A DNA stretch of 36,793 bases from an uncultured Pseudomonadota bacterium (GTDB taxonomy: Bacteria > Desulfobacterota_B > Binatia > UBA9968), in contig CAMLCX010000002.1 of NCBI GenBank assembly GCA_946478635.1, positions 1-36,793 of the forward strand, read 5' to 3'. The translations under genes were made by a program, and so were the position numbers. The notes beneath the pieces are model-generated. The model searched no databases and was not told the origin of the DNA. It saw only the letters and a list, made by a program, of their open reading frames with translations. Of this stretch, positions 17,636-26,610 are shown one piece after another. How positions within the stretch are numbered: position 1 is the first letter of the stretch; each line of letters begins with the position of its first letter.

Positions 17636-18145
17636 TTATTTCTTCGCCCGACTGTTATAAGTCTCGATGACCTTGCTGGTGATGTCGATGCCCTGGTCGC
17701 TATAGAGGATCTGCGAGCGCTCGAGAATCAATGTAAATTTCTCCGCCTTGCCCACTTCGTTGACAATTTTTTCTAGTTCCTTGAGGAGATCGGACATCAT
17801 TTCGTTATTCTTCGCTTGCAGATCCTGCTGGTAATCCGACATGCTGCGCTGCAGATTGACCGAGCGTTTTTGCAAATCGGATTCAACGTTACGGCGTTCC
17901 TCATCTTTTAAAAGCGGTCCCTTCTTGTCCAGGTCCGCTTTTAGGCGCTCAATCTCCTGCCGTTCTTTTACGATATCCGCTTCCGCTTTCTTGACCTGCG
18001 CCTGGAAACGATCCCTGGCCCGCTTCCCCGCTTGGGATTCGGCGATGACCTTCTGAATATCGATATAGCCGATCTTGATTCGCTCCTGGGCGTAGCTCAC
18101 TGAAAAAGAAAGAACCAGCGTTGCGACTACCAGCCAGTACTTCAC
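17636..18145 (-). CDS. skp: Periplasmic chaperone OmpH/Skp
   Basis: Holdase chaperone that carries unfolded outer-membrane proteins to the BAM complex. A signal peptide covers residues 1-19 with cleavage after SYA. A short beta strand (KIGYIDIQKVI) follows, then a long charged coiled-coil (about 40-125, rich in Lys, Glu and Gln heptads), and then a return strand near FTLILERSQILY. Length is 169. The start is GTG with a strong GGAGG seven bases upstream. It lies between bamA and lpxD, the conserved Gram-negative position. Confidence 0.92.
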   Translation of the reverse strand: MKYWLVVATLVLSFSVSYAQERIKIGYIDIQKVIAESQAGKRARDRFQAQVKKAEADIVKERQEIERLKADLDKKGPLLKDEERRNVESDLQKRSVNLQRSMSDYQQDLQAKNNEMMSDLLKELEKIVNEVGKAEKFTLILERSQILYSDQGIDITSKVIETYNSRAKK

Positions 18146-18193
18146 TCACACCTCCGACGAATGATTTTGAAAATTTGCGGTATGGCAGTTGCC

Positions 18194-20620
18194 TTATTGA
18201 CTGCCGAGAGAAAAACCGAGCACGGACGTTTCGTCGTGCGGCTGTTTGTTTAGCGGGAATCCAAGTTCAACACGCAAGGGTCCGAACGGAGACATCCATC
18301 TTACCCCCGCGCCAACCGATTTCCTTAACTCGCCAAAACTAAAATCATTGAAAGCATTACCTATGTCGAAAAAGCCAACACCACGAATGCCGTATTGCTC
18401 CATGATGGGGAACAAAATTTCCGTATTAAACACCGCCGATTTCCCGCCGCCGACAACTTCAGAGCCCTTGCAAACAGGCGCCGTTCCCACTGGCGCACCG
18501 TCTGGAACGGCACACTTCGACGGCGCCCGCGGGCCAAGACTTCGTTCGGCAAATCCGCGCACCGAATTGATCCCGCCTAAAAAGTACCTTTCAAACAGGG
18601 GCAAATCACTACCACTGTCATTTCTGTCCGAAAAGCCCACCCCGTAACCAAGTTGTCCGCCCAGAGCAAGAACCCAATTTCCGCCCCACTTGGGATCCTT
18701 CAACAATGGGTAATGCCATCGCCCGCTGATATCGGTTTTGATAAACCGCGTATCGCCCCCGAGTCCGGCCATTTTTATCGCAAAAGCCGATTTTGTTCCT
18801 TCAGTAGGCGCAAAAAAATGATCGCGGCTATCATAGGTAATGCCGGGGGTCACGGCGCTGGTTAAGGATTTCCCTTCTTCGCTTTTTATAGATTCCGACG
18901 CCGTCTTGGAAACGCCGTCGATGTTCTCATGGGTGAGGTCATAGGCAACACCGCCCCGCATGTAATCCCATACGGTCATGGGCGCATTGCTAGCCAACTC
19001 ATCCGATCCCACATTCCGTTGGGAACTACCGCCAAAAAAAGGCATCCTGAAGTCCTTGAGCGGATAACTCGTGTTAAAGCCGAAACCGATTTTATTTTCG
19101 TCAAAGTCGGTATACTCCCGCTTGGTCTTGAATCCATCCAGGCCCGCAGACACTTTGGAGTCCATGAAATAGGGGTCGTTGACGTTGACGATGAAGTCTT
19201 GACGGCTTGAACCAATGCTAAAGTTTCCGCTGACGCCCTGACCCCGGCCCATGATGTTTTTTTCCGAGACGTTGGCATTAAACAGAAATCCGTCTCCGCT
19301 GCTATATCCTGCGCCGACCTGAAAGGTTCCCGTCGGCCCCTCTTTGACATCTACCAGCACATCAATGGTATCGGGCTGATTGGTTTTCTTGGTCGTCAAT
19401 TGCACGTCCTCGAAATAGCCGGTCCTTTGCAGTGCATTTCGGCTTTGAGTAATCTTGTTACCGGAAAAAAGCTCCTGCTCGTTGGCAAGAAGCTCCCGCC
19501 GCACGACCTTGTCGCGCGTCTTCGTGTTGCCCGCAACCAGTACCCGGTTGAAATAAACCGGCGGCCCCTTTGCGATCACCAGAGCGACATCAACGATTTT
19601 TTGGTTCTGGTCGATATTCGTGACCGGATCGATCTGGCGAAAGGCAAACCCCTTGTTTGAATACAATTCTTCCAGGGAAGTAATATCCTCACGCAACCGG
19701 CTGCCGCGGAAAATCTGCCCGGTGGTCAACTTGACCGATTTGAGCATCTCCTTGCCATCTAGAATCAATTCACCGCCGATCTCGACTTTGCCGACGCGAT
19801 ACTGCGGACCCTCATGAATTCGGAAGACAACCTCCAAGCCATCCCGGGCGCGCAGCAGCACGGGATCGTCGATCTTGTGCTCAACGTATCCATTGTCGTT
19901 ATAGTATTGTGAAAGAATCGCCACGTCATTGGTCAAGATGTCGCGATCCAAAACGCCGCGGTTCGTGATGAACGAAAAAACCCATTCTTCTTTGGTGGCG
20001 ATTTGATCTCTGAGCTCGCTCTCGGAAATCGCCTTGTTGCCGTCAAACGAAATCTTCTTGATCAACAACCGGCCGCCTTCAACGATGTCCAGGGTAACGA
20101 CGGCCTGGTTGTTCGATTCGACGGTCACGGCGTAATCCACCGCGGCGTTGACGTATCCCTGGTCTGAGTAGAGCTTGCGTACTTTGTCCACCCCTTCCGC
20201 TACTTTGGTACGATCGAGGATTGCCCGCTGACTCACGCCCAATGCCGCCTCGATCTTTTCACGCGAAACCTGGGATGCGCCTTGCACCTTGACTTCGCGA
20301 ACATAGGGCTTTTCTTTGACCGAGTAGGTCAAAACCCCATCAGGTGACAGTTCGGCTTGAACATCGTCGAAGAAACCCATCCGGTAAATTGCTTTTACGT
20401 CTTGTTCTACCGTGACGGGATTGAACGGCTCGCCCGCCCGACTTTTCAAATGGAGACGAATTCCATCATCCTCAACCCGCAGGTTGCCGGAAATTTTCAC
20501 CTCTTTCAGTGCAACCTTCTCTTGTCCGTAACCGGTCATAGCCGAGCCGAAAATCATGAAGATTAACAGAAGAGCGAAAAACAAGCAGCCAGTGGACTGC
20601 GCGATTTTGGTAGGTTCCAT
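18194..20620 (-). CDS. bamA: Outer membrane protein assembly factor BamA
   Basis: Core of the BAM complex, inserting beta-barrel proteins into the outer membrane. A signal peptide covers roughly the first 30 residues and ends near GYGQ. Five POTRA domains follow, for example VKEVKISGNLRVEDDGI- and REVKVQGASQVSREK-like repeats. The C-terminal 16-strand barrel starts with the TGTFQVGAGYSSGDGF segment. The lid-loop VRGF motif (NSVRGFAE, about 120 residues from the end) is present, next to an insert with two cysteines. The ATG giving 808 residues is preferred; a GTG eight codons earlier (20644) is possible. The protein ends GFSLGSQ, without the usual terminal aromatic residue. Confidence 0.94.
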   Translation of the reverse strand: MEPTKIAQSTGCLFFALLLIFMIFGSAMTGYGQEKVALKEVKISGNLRVEDDGIRLHLKSRAGEPFNPVTVEQDVKAIYRMGFFDDVQAELSPDGVLTYSVKEKPYVREVKVQGASQVSREKIEAALGVSQRAILDRTKVAEGVDKVRKLYSDQGYVNAAVDYAVTVESNNQAVVTLDIVEGGRLLIKKISFDGNKAISESELRDQIATKEEWVFSFITNRGVLDRDILTNDVAILSQYYNDNGYVEHKIDDPVLLRARDGLEVVFRIHEGPQYRVGKVEIGGELILDGKEMLKSVKLTTGQIFRGSRLREDITSLEELYSNKGFAFRQIDPVTNIDQNQKIVDVALVIAKGPPVYFNRVLVAGNTKTRDKVVRRELLANEQELFSGNKITQSRNALQRTGYFEDVQLTTKKTNQPDTIDVLVDVKEGPTGTFQVGAGYSSGDGFLFNANVSEKNIMGRGQGVSGNFSIGSSRQDFIVNVNDPYFMDSKVSAGLDGFKTKREYTDFDENKIGFGFNTSYPLKDFRMPFFGGSSQRNVGSDELASNAPMTVWDYMRGGVAYDLTHENIDGVSKTASESIKSEEGKSLTSAVTPGITYDSRDHFFAPTEGTKSAFAIKMAGLGGDTRFIKTDISGRWHYPLLKDPKWGGNWVLALGGQLGYGVGFSDRNDSGSDLPLFERYFLGGINSVRGFAERSLGPRAPSKCAVPDGAPVGTAPVCKGSEVVGGGKSAVFNTEILFPIMEQYGIRGVGFFDIGNAFNDFSFGELRKSVGAGVRWMSPFGPLRVELGFPLNKQPHDETSVLGFSLGSQ

Positions 20621-20665
20621 CAGCGTATCAGGGGACCCCGTCACTAAACGGCCAAACCCTGGGAT

Positions 20666-20694
20666 TTTTTAACAAATCTGTCCACTTTTGTAAA
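20666..20694 (-). promoter_or_regulatory. Candidate sigma70 promoter ahead of bamA
   Basis: In the 68-to-92-base gap between lolD and bamA the minus strand carries TTTACA (20689-20694) and, after a 17-base spacer, TAAAAA (20666-20671). The first differs from TTGACA by one base and the second from TATAAT by two. Transcription would start near 20659, leaving a leader of about 40 bases to the bamA ATG. The segment is AT-rich compared with its surroundings. No binding site for an envelope-stress regulator is recognisable. Confidence 0.35.
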
Positions 20695-20712
20695 GCTGAA
20701 TTTTATCTACTT

Positions 20713-21390
20713 TCAACCGAGTATGAGCTCCCCGCCTTTTAGTTCAGCGCGCCTACCGATCCTCTCGGCGAATTCACGATTATGGGTGGCAATGATCAGG
20801 GCGATGTTATGTTCCTCGTTCAGGCGAAACAGCAAATCTTGCACCTCTTCGCCGATGCGCAAATCCAGCGACCCGGTGGGCTCGTCGGCCAAAACCAGGC
20901 GAGGCTTTAGAATCACAGCCCGGGCGACGGCCACGCGCTGCTGCTCGCCGCCGGAAAGCTTGCCGGGACGGTGACTGACGCGATCTTTCAAGCCAACCAT
21001 CTCCAGCAAATTCGCCGCATCCGTTTTCGCGCGCGCGGCATCGACGCCTTGAATCAAGGCGGGAAACATGACGTTTTCCAGGGCTGAAAAGTCCGGCAAG
21101 AGATAGTGGAATTGAAAAACAAAGCCGAGCTCTCGGTTGCGAAATTGGCACAAAGCGGTTTCATCATTCACCGGCAGCTCTTTGCCGCCGTAAATAATCT
21201 TGCCGCTGTCAGGACGGTCAAGTGTGCCGAGAACATGAAGCAGAGTGCTCTTGCCCACCCCGGACTGTCCAACAATCGCCAAGCGCTCCCCTTCTGCTAA
21301 ATCCAGGTTAAGCCCGCGCAAGACGTGAATCTTGGCGCCCCCTTCAAAGAACGATTTGTGCAGGTCCCTGACCGAAAGGAGATTATTCAT
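20713..21390 (-). CDS. lolD: Lipoprotein-releasing system ATP-binding protein
   Basis: ATPase that powers release of outer-membrane lipoproteins from the inner membrane to LolA. Walker [10 protein letters not shown] lies in the first quarter. The signature [14 protein letters not shown] and Walker [13 protein letters not shown] follow, with ATHNREFA as the switch region. It has 225 residues from an ATG whose first bases overlap the end of lolC by 8. The open frame continues 25 codons upstream but only repeats lolC sequence out of frame. MacB/FtsE-type ATPases share the motifs; the adjacent permease fixes the assignment. Confidence 0.93.
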   Translation of the reverse strand: MNNLLSVRDLHKSFFEGGAKIHVLRGLNLDLAEGERLAIVGQSGVGKSTLLHVLGTLDRPDSGKIIYGGKELPVNDETALCQFRNRELGFVFQFHYLLPDFSALENVMFPALIQGVDAARAKTDAANLLEMVGLKDRVSHRPGKLSGGEQQRVAVARAVILKPRLVLADEPTGSLDLRIGEEVQDLLFRLNEEHNIALIIATHNREFAERIGRRAELKGGELILG

Positions 21391-22630
21391 AGCGGATGAT
21401 CTCGACGGGGTCGAGCTTGGCGGCCTGGCGCGCCGGATAGATGCTCGCCAGCAGGCACACGACAAACGACGCGCAGGCGACCAAAACGACGTTGCTGAAG
21501 TAAACGCGGACCGGCACCGTTGAGATAAGAAACACGCCGTCCGGAAGGTTAAAGCCGTAGTTCGCGATCAGGGTGCAAACCGCAAGTCCTGATACAACTC
21601 CCAAGACGGTCCCGACGGTCCCAATCAGGCAACCCTTCAGCAAGAAAATCCTGCGAATACTCTCCCGCGTTGCGCCCATGGAGCGCAGAATCGCAATGTC
21701 TTTTTTCTTCTCCATCACGACCATCACCAGCGTTGAGACGATATTAAAAGCGCCGATCAGCACCATGAGGAGAAGCACCAAGAAATACACGGTCTTTTCC
21801 AATTGCAGCGCCGAAAACAGATTGGGCCAGAGCCGCGTCCAATCCTCGGCGAAATAGGGAAACCCCAAACGGCGCTGGATCTGATCCGCGGTCTTCCTCG
21901 ACTCATCGACGTTGCGAATTCGCAGCTCGATATTGGTGACGGCGCCATTGAGATCAAAAAATTTCTGCGCCTCGGAAAGGCCCATGAGCACCAGAGTCGA
22001 ATCAATTTCGCTCATGCCGCTTCTGAGCAATCCGACAACAGCGAATCGGCGCACTTTGGGGATGACACCGATTGCCGTCGGGGTGCCCACCGGCGACACC
22101 ACTTGCACCGGACTGCCTACGAAAAGTCCCAACTGATTGGCCAAGCGCTCCCCCAAAATAATGCCGGGAAGGAGAACGGTACGGTCGTCGACCTGAAGGG
22201 GATGCTGCGTCTTGAGCCCTTCGAGGCTTCCCTTCTGAATATATTTTTGCACGTTGACGACCTGATTCACCCGGTCCGGATCAACTCCGCGCACCACCAC
22301 ACCTGAAACGCGCGTGCCCGCCGTGATCATGACTTGACCATAAATCGTAGGGGACGCGGCCACCACGTCGCTGTCGTTTTTAACCTGGTTGATCACCTGC
22401 TCATATTCACGCATCGGTTCCCCCGACCGCACGATCGCGATATGGGCGTTAATCCCGAGCAAACGGTCGCGCAGGGTCTCCTCGAACCCGCTCATCACCC
22501 CCATGACGACGTTCAATGTCATCACCGCGATCATCACCCCGAGTATCGAAATGATCGTAATCAACGAGATGAAGGTTTCACGCCGGCGCGCCTGCAGATA
22601 ACGCATGCCGATGAAGAGTTCGTATTTCAT
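21383..22630 (-). CDS. lolC: Lipoprotein-releasing system permease (LolC/LolE family)
   Basis: Inner-membrane permease of 415 residues that extracts mature lipoproteins. One transmembrane helix lies at 20-46 in ETFISLITIISILGVMIAV. A large periplasmic domain follows, and then three helices start at about 275, 325 and 375. The C-terminal [17 protein letters not shown] is the usual end of LolC/E proteins. Only one permease gene accompanies lolD, so it probably acts as a homodimer like LolF-type systems; a second permease elsewhere cannot be excluded. The gene follows lysS by 13 bases. Confidence 0.92.
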   Translation of the reverse strand: MKYELFIGMRYLQARRRETFISLITIISILGVMIAVMTLNVVMGVMSGFEETLRDRLLGINAHIAIVRSGEPMREYEQVINQVKNDSDVVAASPTIYGQVMITAGTRVSGVVVRGVDPDRVNQVVNVQKYIQKGSLEGLKTQHPLQVDDRTVLLPGIILGERLANQLGLFVGSPVQVVSPVGTPTAIGVIPKVRRFAVVGLLRSGMSEIDSTLVLMGLSEAQKFFDLNGAVTNIELRIRNVDESRKTADQIQRRLGFPYFAEDWTRLWPNLFSALQLEKTVYFLVLLLMVLIGAFNIVSTLVMVVMEKKKDIAILRSMGATRESIRRIFLLKGCLIGTVGTVLGVVSGLAVCTLIANYGFNLPDGVFLISTVPVRVYFSNVVLVACASFVVCLLASIYPARQAAKLDPVEIIRYE

Positions 22631-22643
22631 CGATAAAGACCTA

Positions 22644-24149
22644 TCACCGTTGCGTTCTCAGCAACGGAAAGAGAATCACGTCGCGGATGGAAGGCGCGTT
22701 GGTGAGGAGCATCACCAACCGGTCGATGCCAATCCCCTCGCCGGCCGCCGGCGGCATGCCGTATTCCAGCGCCCGCACGTAGTCCTCGTCGATCGGGTTT
22801 GCGGTATCGTCGCCGGCCTTCCTCGCCTCCATTTGTTCGACAAAGCGCTGGCGCTGATCCGCCGGATCATTGAGCTCCGAAAACGCATTGGCGAGCTCTC
22901 GCCCGCCGATATAAAGCTCGAAGCGATCGACCATGGCCGGATTGTTTTCATTCTTACGTGCCAGTGGCGACACTTCGAGCGGATAACCGGTAATAAACGT
23001 CGGTTGAACCAGCTGCGCCTCGACGACTTCCTCAAACACCTCCACCAAAACATTACCATAGCGGGCGTTCAAGTCGACATGCAGTTCCTTCCGCGCGCAA
23101 AAGCGCCGCAAGCCCTCTAGACTCTGGACCTCATCCTCAGTCGCGCCGCCATGGGCGATGACCGCTTGCGGAATGGTCAGCCGGCGCCAGGGCGGCGTGA
23201 GATCGATCTGATGGTCGCCGTAGGTAATCGCCAAACCTCCACAAACTTCTCTGGCCAACATCGCAAAGAGTTCTTCGGTGAGATCCATCAAATCCTCGAA
23301 TGTCGCGTAGGCTTGATAGAATTCAATCATGGTAAATTCGGGGTTGTGCCGCACCGAAATCCCTTCGTTGCGAAAATTTCGATTAAGCTCGAACACGCGA
23401 TCGAATCCGCCGACCACTAACCGTTTCAAGAATAACTCCGGCGCTACCCTCAGGTAGAGGTCCATATCCAGGGTGTTATGGTGCGTGACGAAAGGGCGCG
23501 CGGCGGCGCCGCCGGGAATGGCTTGCATCATCGGCGTTTCGACCTCGAGGAAATCGCGCGCTTCAAAAAAGCCCCGGAGCAAGCGCACGATCTTCGAACG
23601 CTTTTCGAAGGCTGCGCGCGAATCCGGATTGACCATCAGGTCAACGTACCGTTGCCGGTAACGAGCCTCCACGTCGGCCAGGCCATGCCACTTCTCCGGC
23701 AAGGGACGCAGGCACTTGGTAAGGAGCTGAATCTTCTCGGCTTCGAGGGTCAATTCTTGGGTTCGGGTGCGAAAGAGATGGCCTGTCAGGCCGACGATAT
23801 CGCCCACGTCCAAAGCACGAAACAACCCATAGGCTTCCTCGCCCACCGTGTTTTGCTGGATGTAAACCTGCAAGCGCGAGCGTCGGTCCTGGATGTGGAA
23901 GAACGAAGCCTTCCCCATGCGCCGGATCGCCATGATGCGCCCGGCAACTTTGATGCCCTTCGGCGCGGCGCTGAGATCTTCGTCGCTTGCCCCGTTAAGC
24001 TGCTCGACAATAGCGGTGGGAGAATGCGTGGGCCTAAAGTCGTTGGGATAAACGGTCGTTCCCAACACCTTAAGTCTTTCGAGCTTCTGTTTTCGGACTT
24101 CTACTTGCTCCGGCGTATCGTCAACAGGATTCGATGGATTCTCAGCCAT
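22644..24149 (-). CDS. lysS: Lysyl-tRNA synthetase, class II
   Basis: Charges tRNA-Lys. The N-terminal OB-fold anticodon domain covers about residues 55-150 (VAGRIMAIRRMGKASFFHIQD). The class II core has motif 1 near FFEARDFLEVETPMM, motif 2 FRNEGISVRHNPEFTMIEFY and motif 3 GEGIGIDRLVMLLTN. Length is 501 from the ATG used; a TTG eight codons upstream (24173) is possible. It heads the lol-bam-lpx run, as in many deltaproteobacteria. The 73-base gap to metF could hold a promoter, but I found no good -35/-10 pair. Confidence 0.97.
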   Translation of the reverse strand: MAENPSNPVDDTPEQVEVRKQKLERLKVLGTTVYPNDFRPTHSPTAIVEQLNGASDEDLSAAPKGIKVAGRIMAIRRMGKASFFHIQDRRSRLQVYIQQNTVGEEAYGLFRALDVGDIVGLTGHLFRTRTQELTLEAEKIQLLTKCLRPLPEKWHGLADVEARYRQRYVDLMVNPDSRAAFEKRSKIVRLLRGFFEARDFLEVETPMMQAIPGGAAARPFVTHHNTLDMDLYLRVAPELFLKRLVVGGFDRVFELNRNFRNEGISVRHNPEFTMIEFYQAYATFEDLMDLTEELFAMLAREVCGGLAITYGDHQIDLTPPWRRLTIPQAVIAHGGATEDEVQSLEGLRRFCARKELHVDLNARYGNVLVEVFEEVVEAQLVQPTFITGYPLEVSPLARKNENNPAMVDRFELYIGGRELANAFSELNDPADQRQRFVEQMEARKAGDDTANPIDEDYVRALEYGMPPAAGEGIGIDRLVMLLTNAPSIRDVILFPLLRTQR

Positions 24150-24222
24150 GACTTGCTCGCATTGTAGCCCCAATCATCGGGTAAACCACTTGACTTTATA
24201 GACCAGGAGAATTCGGAGAAGG

Positions 24223-25086
24223 CTATAAACCGAGATTCTTGCAGATCGCCTGCACGGAGTAGGACTTATTCAGCGAATAAAAATGCAGTCCCGCCACGCC
24301 GAATTTAATCAATTCCTCGCACTGCCGAGACGCATACTCGATCCCCAACTCCACCGCCGCATCGTCGTTGGTCTCGACCTTCACCAACTCGCGCTCCAAT
24401 TTTTGCGGGATCTTCGAGCAACAAAGTGCGGTAAACCGGCGCACTTGAGATGCCGATTGAATCGGCAAAATTCCCGGCACAATCGGCACCGTCACGCGAA
24501 GTTTTTTAAGGTCATCGATGAAACGAAAGTAGTCGTCATTATCAAAAAACAATTGCGTTATGACGGCGGACGCCCCTGCTTCGACTTTTGCCGTTAAAAA
24601 TTTGAGATCCGCAGCCCGACTCGTAGCGCGTGGATGGCACTCGGGAAAACCGGCGACGGCAACCGAGAAGCCGCCGATGGCCACGGCTTCGCGAACCAGC
24701 TCTATCGCATGATGGAATCCATCGGGATGCGGCCGCCAGTCGGCCATACCCTGCGGCGGATCGCCGCCGAGCGCTAGAACGTTTTCGATGCGTTTCTCCT
24801 TAAGCCGCTCGAGAACGCTCCGGGCCTCGGCCTTGGACTGTCCAACGACGGTGAGATGGCACATGACCTCGAGCCCGCATCGGTCACGAATCGTTTCCAC
24901 CAAACCAACGGTTTTTTCGCGCGTGCTTCCGCCCGCCCCGTACGTGACAGAACAAAAGCCAGGATTTACCCTCTTAATAATTTCGATTTCGCTAAAGAGG
25001 TTTTCCTCGCCCTTTTCTGTCTTTGGAGGAAAGAATTCGACCGAGAGGGTCAACCCAGATCGGGCATAGAGGTCGGCCAGCTTCAC
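24223..25086 (-). CDS. metF: 5,10-methylenetetrahydrofolate reductase
   Basis: FAD-dependent TIM-barrel enzyme that reduces methylene-THF to methyl-THF for methionine synthesis. Motifs in order are SVEFFPPKTEKG (catalytic Glu at about 17), SVTYGAGGSTREKT, ALGGDPPQG, and the QLFFDNDDYFRFID substrate segment with GILPI. Length is 287 from a GTG with AAGGA five bases upstream, which decides the start; a TTG six codons earlier lacks this. It is a single-domain bacterial MetF with no C-terminal regulatory domain. It lies between the haemoglobin gene and lysS on the same strand. Confidence 0.95.
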   Translation of the reverse strand: MKLADLYARSGLTLSVEFFPPKTEKGEENLFSEIEIIKRVNPGFCSVTYGAGGSTREKTVGLVETIRDRCGLEVMCHLTVVGQSKAEARSVLERLKEKRIENVLALGGDPPQGMADWRPHPDGFHHAIELVREAVAIGGFSVAVAGFPECHPRATSRAADLKFLTAKVEAGASAVITQLFFDNDDYFRFIDDLKKLRVTVPIVPGILPIQSASQVRRFTALCCSKIPQKLERELVKVETNDDAAVELGIEYASRQCEELIKFGVAGLHFYSLNKSYSVQAICKNLGL

Positions 25087-25188
25087 ACAAATCCTTGATG
25101 ACAACCTTCGGCGTAACCCTTACTTAGCACAATGTTTTGCGGGGGACAATTGGCTGGAGAAGAAATTATTAGAGTTTTTCCATAGTTA

Positions 25189-25596
25189 TCACCGGTTCAC
25201 CCGGTCGCGAACCGAATTTGGGTCACAATCCGAGCCGGTTTCAGGAGTTATCTGGTGACGGAGGGAATCGGTGTGATCAAGAATCACGCTCTTGATTTCC
25301 GGCGCCACATTATAAAAGTCCAGGGTTTCGCTGAGAATTTGGCGGCGCCGTGCAAAGTGACCACCCATAATCGGATGATTCCCATGAACCTTGGCTAATG
25401 GACGACCTCGATACTCGACATCGGCGCCGAGAAATTTAGCGGTGAGTTGATACTCCAATTCCTTGATGCGCCGGGGGTCGGCGTTGCGGAAAAAAAATCC
25501 GATCATCCGATCTTCGAACACCTTGTCGACGAATGTATCAACGATTTCGCGCAGCCGGCTCTCGCCGCCAAGTTTTTCAAAAAGACTCTCGCTCAT
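25189..25596 (-). CDS. Truncated haemoglobin, group I
   Basis: Small haem protein of 135 residues with a two-over-two globin fold. It starts SLFEKLGGESRLREIVD as group I proteins do, and has FFFRNAD (34-40) before the E helix. The proximal histidine is probably H71 in AKVHGNHPIMGGHF, where the H-x8-HF pattern places H80-F81 at the conserved positions. The last 20 residues are unconserved. It may bind O2 or NO, or act in NO dioxygenation. It follows the Suf-associated DUF59 gene by about 90 bases and precedes metF, so it may belong to the Suf transcription unit. Function beyond haem binding is inferred from the family. Confidence 0.86.
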   Translation of the reverse strand: MSESLFEKLGGESRLREIVDTFVDKVFEDRMIGFFFRNADPRRIKELEYQLTAKFLGADVEYRGRPLAKVHGNHPIMGGHFARRRQILSETLDFYNVAPEIKSVILDHTDSLRHQITPETGSDCDPNSVRDRVNR

Positions 25597-25686
25597 GGAA
25601 TCTATCCCGTTGCGGCGATACGTTGGGTCAGAAACCGGTTTGGGGGGATCGTGCGCAATAAAACATTTGGCCGGGCGCCAGAACCT

Positions 25687-26007
25687 TCACAGCATACCAA
25701 GCTGCAAGCGGGCAGCCTCCGACATTTTGCTCGGGTCCCACGGCGGCTCCCACACCAGGTCGATTTTGACATCAGTCACTCCCGCCACGGCTCGGACCTT
25801 TGCTTCGATCTCGGCCGGCAACGATTGTACGGCGGGACAGTGCGGCGATGTCAGGGTCATTTGAATGGAGACCGTGCCCTCGGGGCTGGCTTTCAAGTCA
25901 TAAATCAGGCCCATTTCATAGATGTTGACCGGAATCTCCGGGTCGAAGCAGGTGCGCAGCGCCTCGATAACGTCAGCTTCCATAATCGTCTGGTTAATGC
26001 TTTCCAT
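25687..26007 (-). CDS. DUF59/MIP18-family iron-sulfur assembly protein (second copy, SufT-like C-terminal domain)
   Basis: A 106-residue single-domain protein of the SufT/PaaD/MIP18 family. FDPEIPVNIYEMGLIYDL (21-38) is the family core. TLTSPHCPA (51-59) carries the conserved cysteine C57, and DLVWEPPWDP (83-92) ends the domain. It matches the C-terminal half of the neighbouring SufT almost motif for motif. The ATG is used because AGGTGG precedes it and the family begins there; the frame is open far upstream inside sufT and is not coding there. Probably a metallochaperone or scaffold partner in Fe-S maturation. Confidence 0.9.
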   Translation of the reverse strand: MESINQTIMEADVIEALRTCFDPEIPVNIYEMGLIYDLKASPEGTVSIQMTLTSPHCPAVQSLPAEIEAKVRAVAGVTDVKIDLVWEPPWDPSKMSEAARLQLGML

Positions 26008-26030
26008 AGGACCACCTAAGTCGCGTTTGT

Positions 26031-26579
26031 TTATTCGATCCCGAGTTGCTGCTTGGCTTTGGCGGAAATCATGGACTGATTCCAGGGTGGATCCCACACC
26101 AAATCGACATCGGCCTCGCGCAGGCCGGGAACCAAGAGCAGTTTTTTCTTGATATCTTCCTTCAGAAATTGGCCCATGCCGCAGCCTTGCGCCGTCAGTG
26201 TAAACCGCACGGTGGCTTTGTGACCACCGCCGCCCAGCATTTCCACGCTGCAAGCGTAGATTAAGCCTAAATCAACGATATTCACCGGGATCTCGGGATC
26301 AAAGCAGGAACGGAGTTGATTCCAGACGCGATCTTCAATCGAATCGCCGGACGGGGCCTCCCCAACGGCAAAAGCGTGCTCGTTTGCGATATTCAAAGCC
26401 TGGGCATCTCCGGCATCGATGCGCGCCATGTAACCGTGGTCGGTCATCACGGTAAAACCGCCGCCGAGCGCTTGGGTGACCCAAACGTTAGAACCCGCAG
26501 TCAGCTTCACCTTCTCGCCGCTCGGGATCATGATCGCTTCACAATCGCGTTTGAGTGCGATCGGTTTATCATCAGTCAT
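26031..26579 (-). CDS. sufT: Fe-S assembly protein SufT
   Basis: A 182-residue maturation factor. The N-terminal SufT-specific domain (about 10-75) includes SGEKVKLTAGSNVWVTQALGGGFTV. A DUF59 domain (about 80-180) follows, with FDPEIPVNIVDLGL (93-106), the cysteine C133 in TAQGCGMG and DLVWDPPWN. Start ATG has GAGGAG shortly upstream. It follows sufU by 31 bases. SufT proteins help deliver Fe-S clusters under high demand in Staphylococcus; the same role here is inferred. The frame is open upstream over sufU, which I take as a shadow. Confidence 0.92.
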   Translation of the reverse strand: MTDDKPIALKRDCEAIMIPSGEKVKLTAGSNVWVTQALGGGFTVMTDHGYMARIDAGDAQALNIANEHAFAVGEAPSGDSIEDRVWNQLRSCFDPEIPVNIVDLGLIYACSVEMLGGGGHKATVRFTLTAQGCGMGQFLKEDIKKKLLLVPGLREADVDLVWDPPWNQSMISAKAKQQLGIE

Positions 26580-26610
26580 CCCGCCATGCTCCTCTCGTAA
26601 TTGTGGGCAC

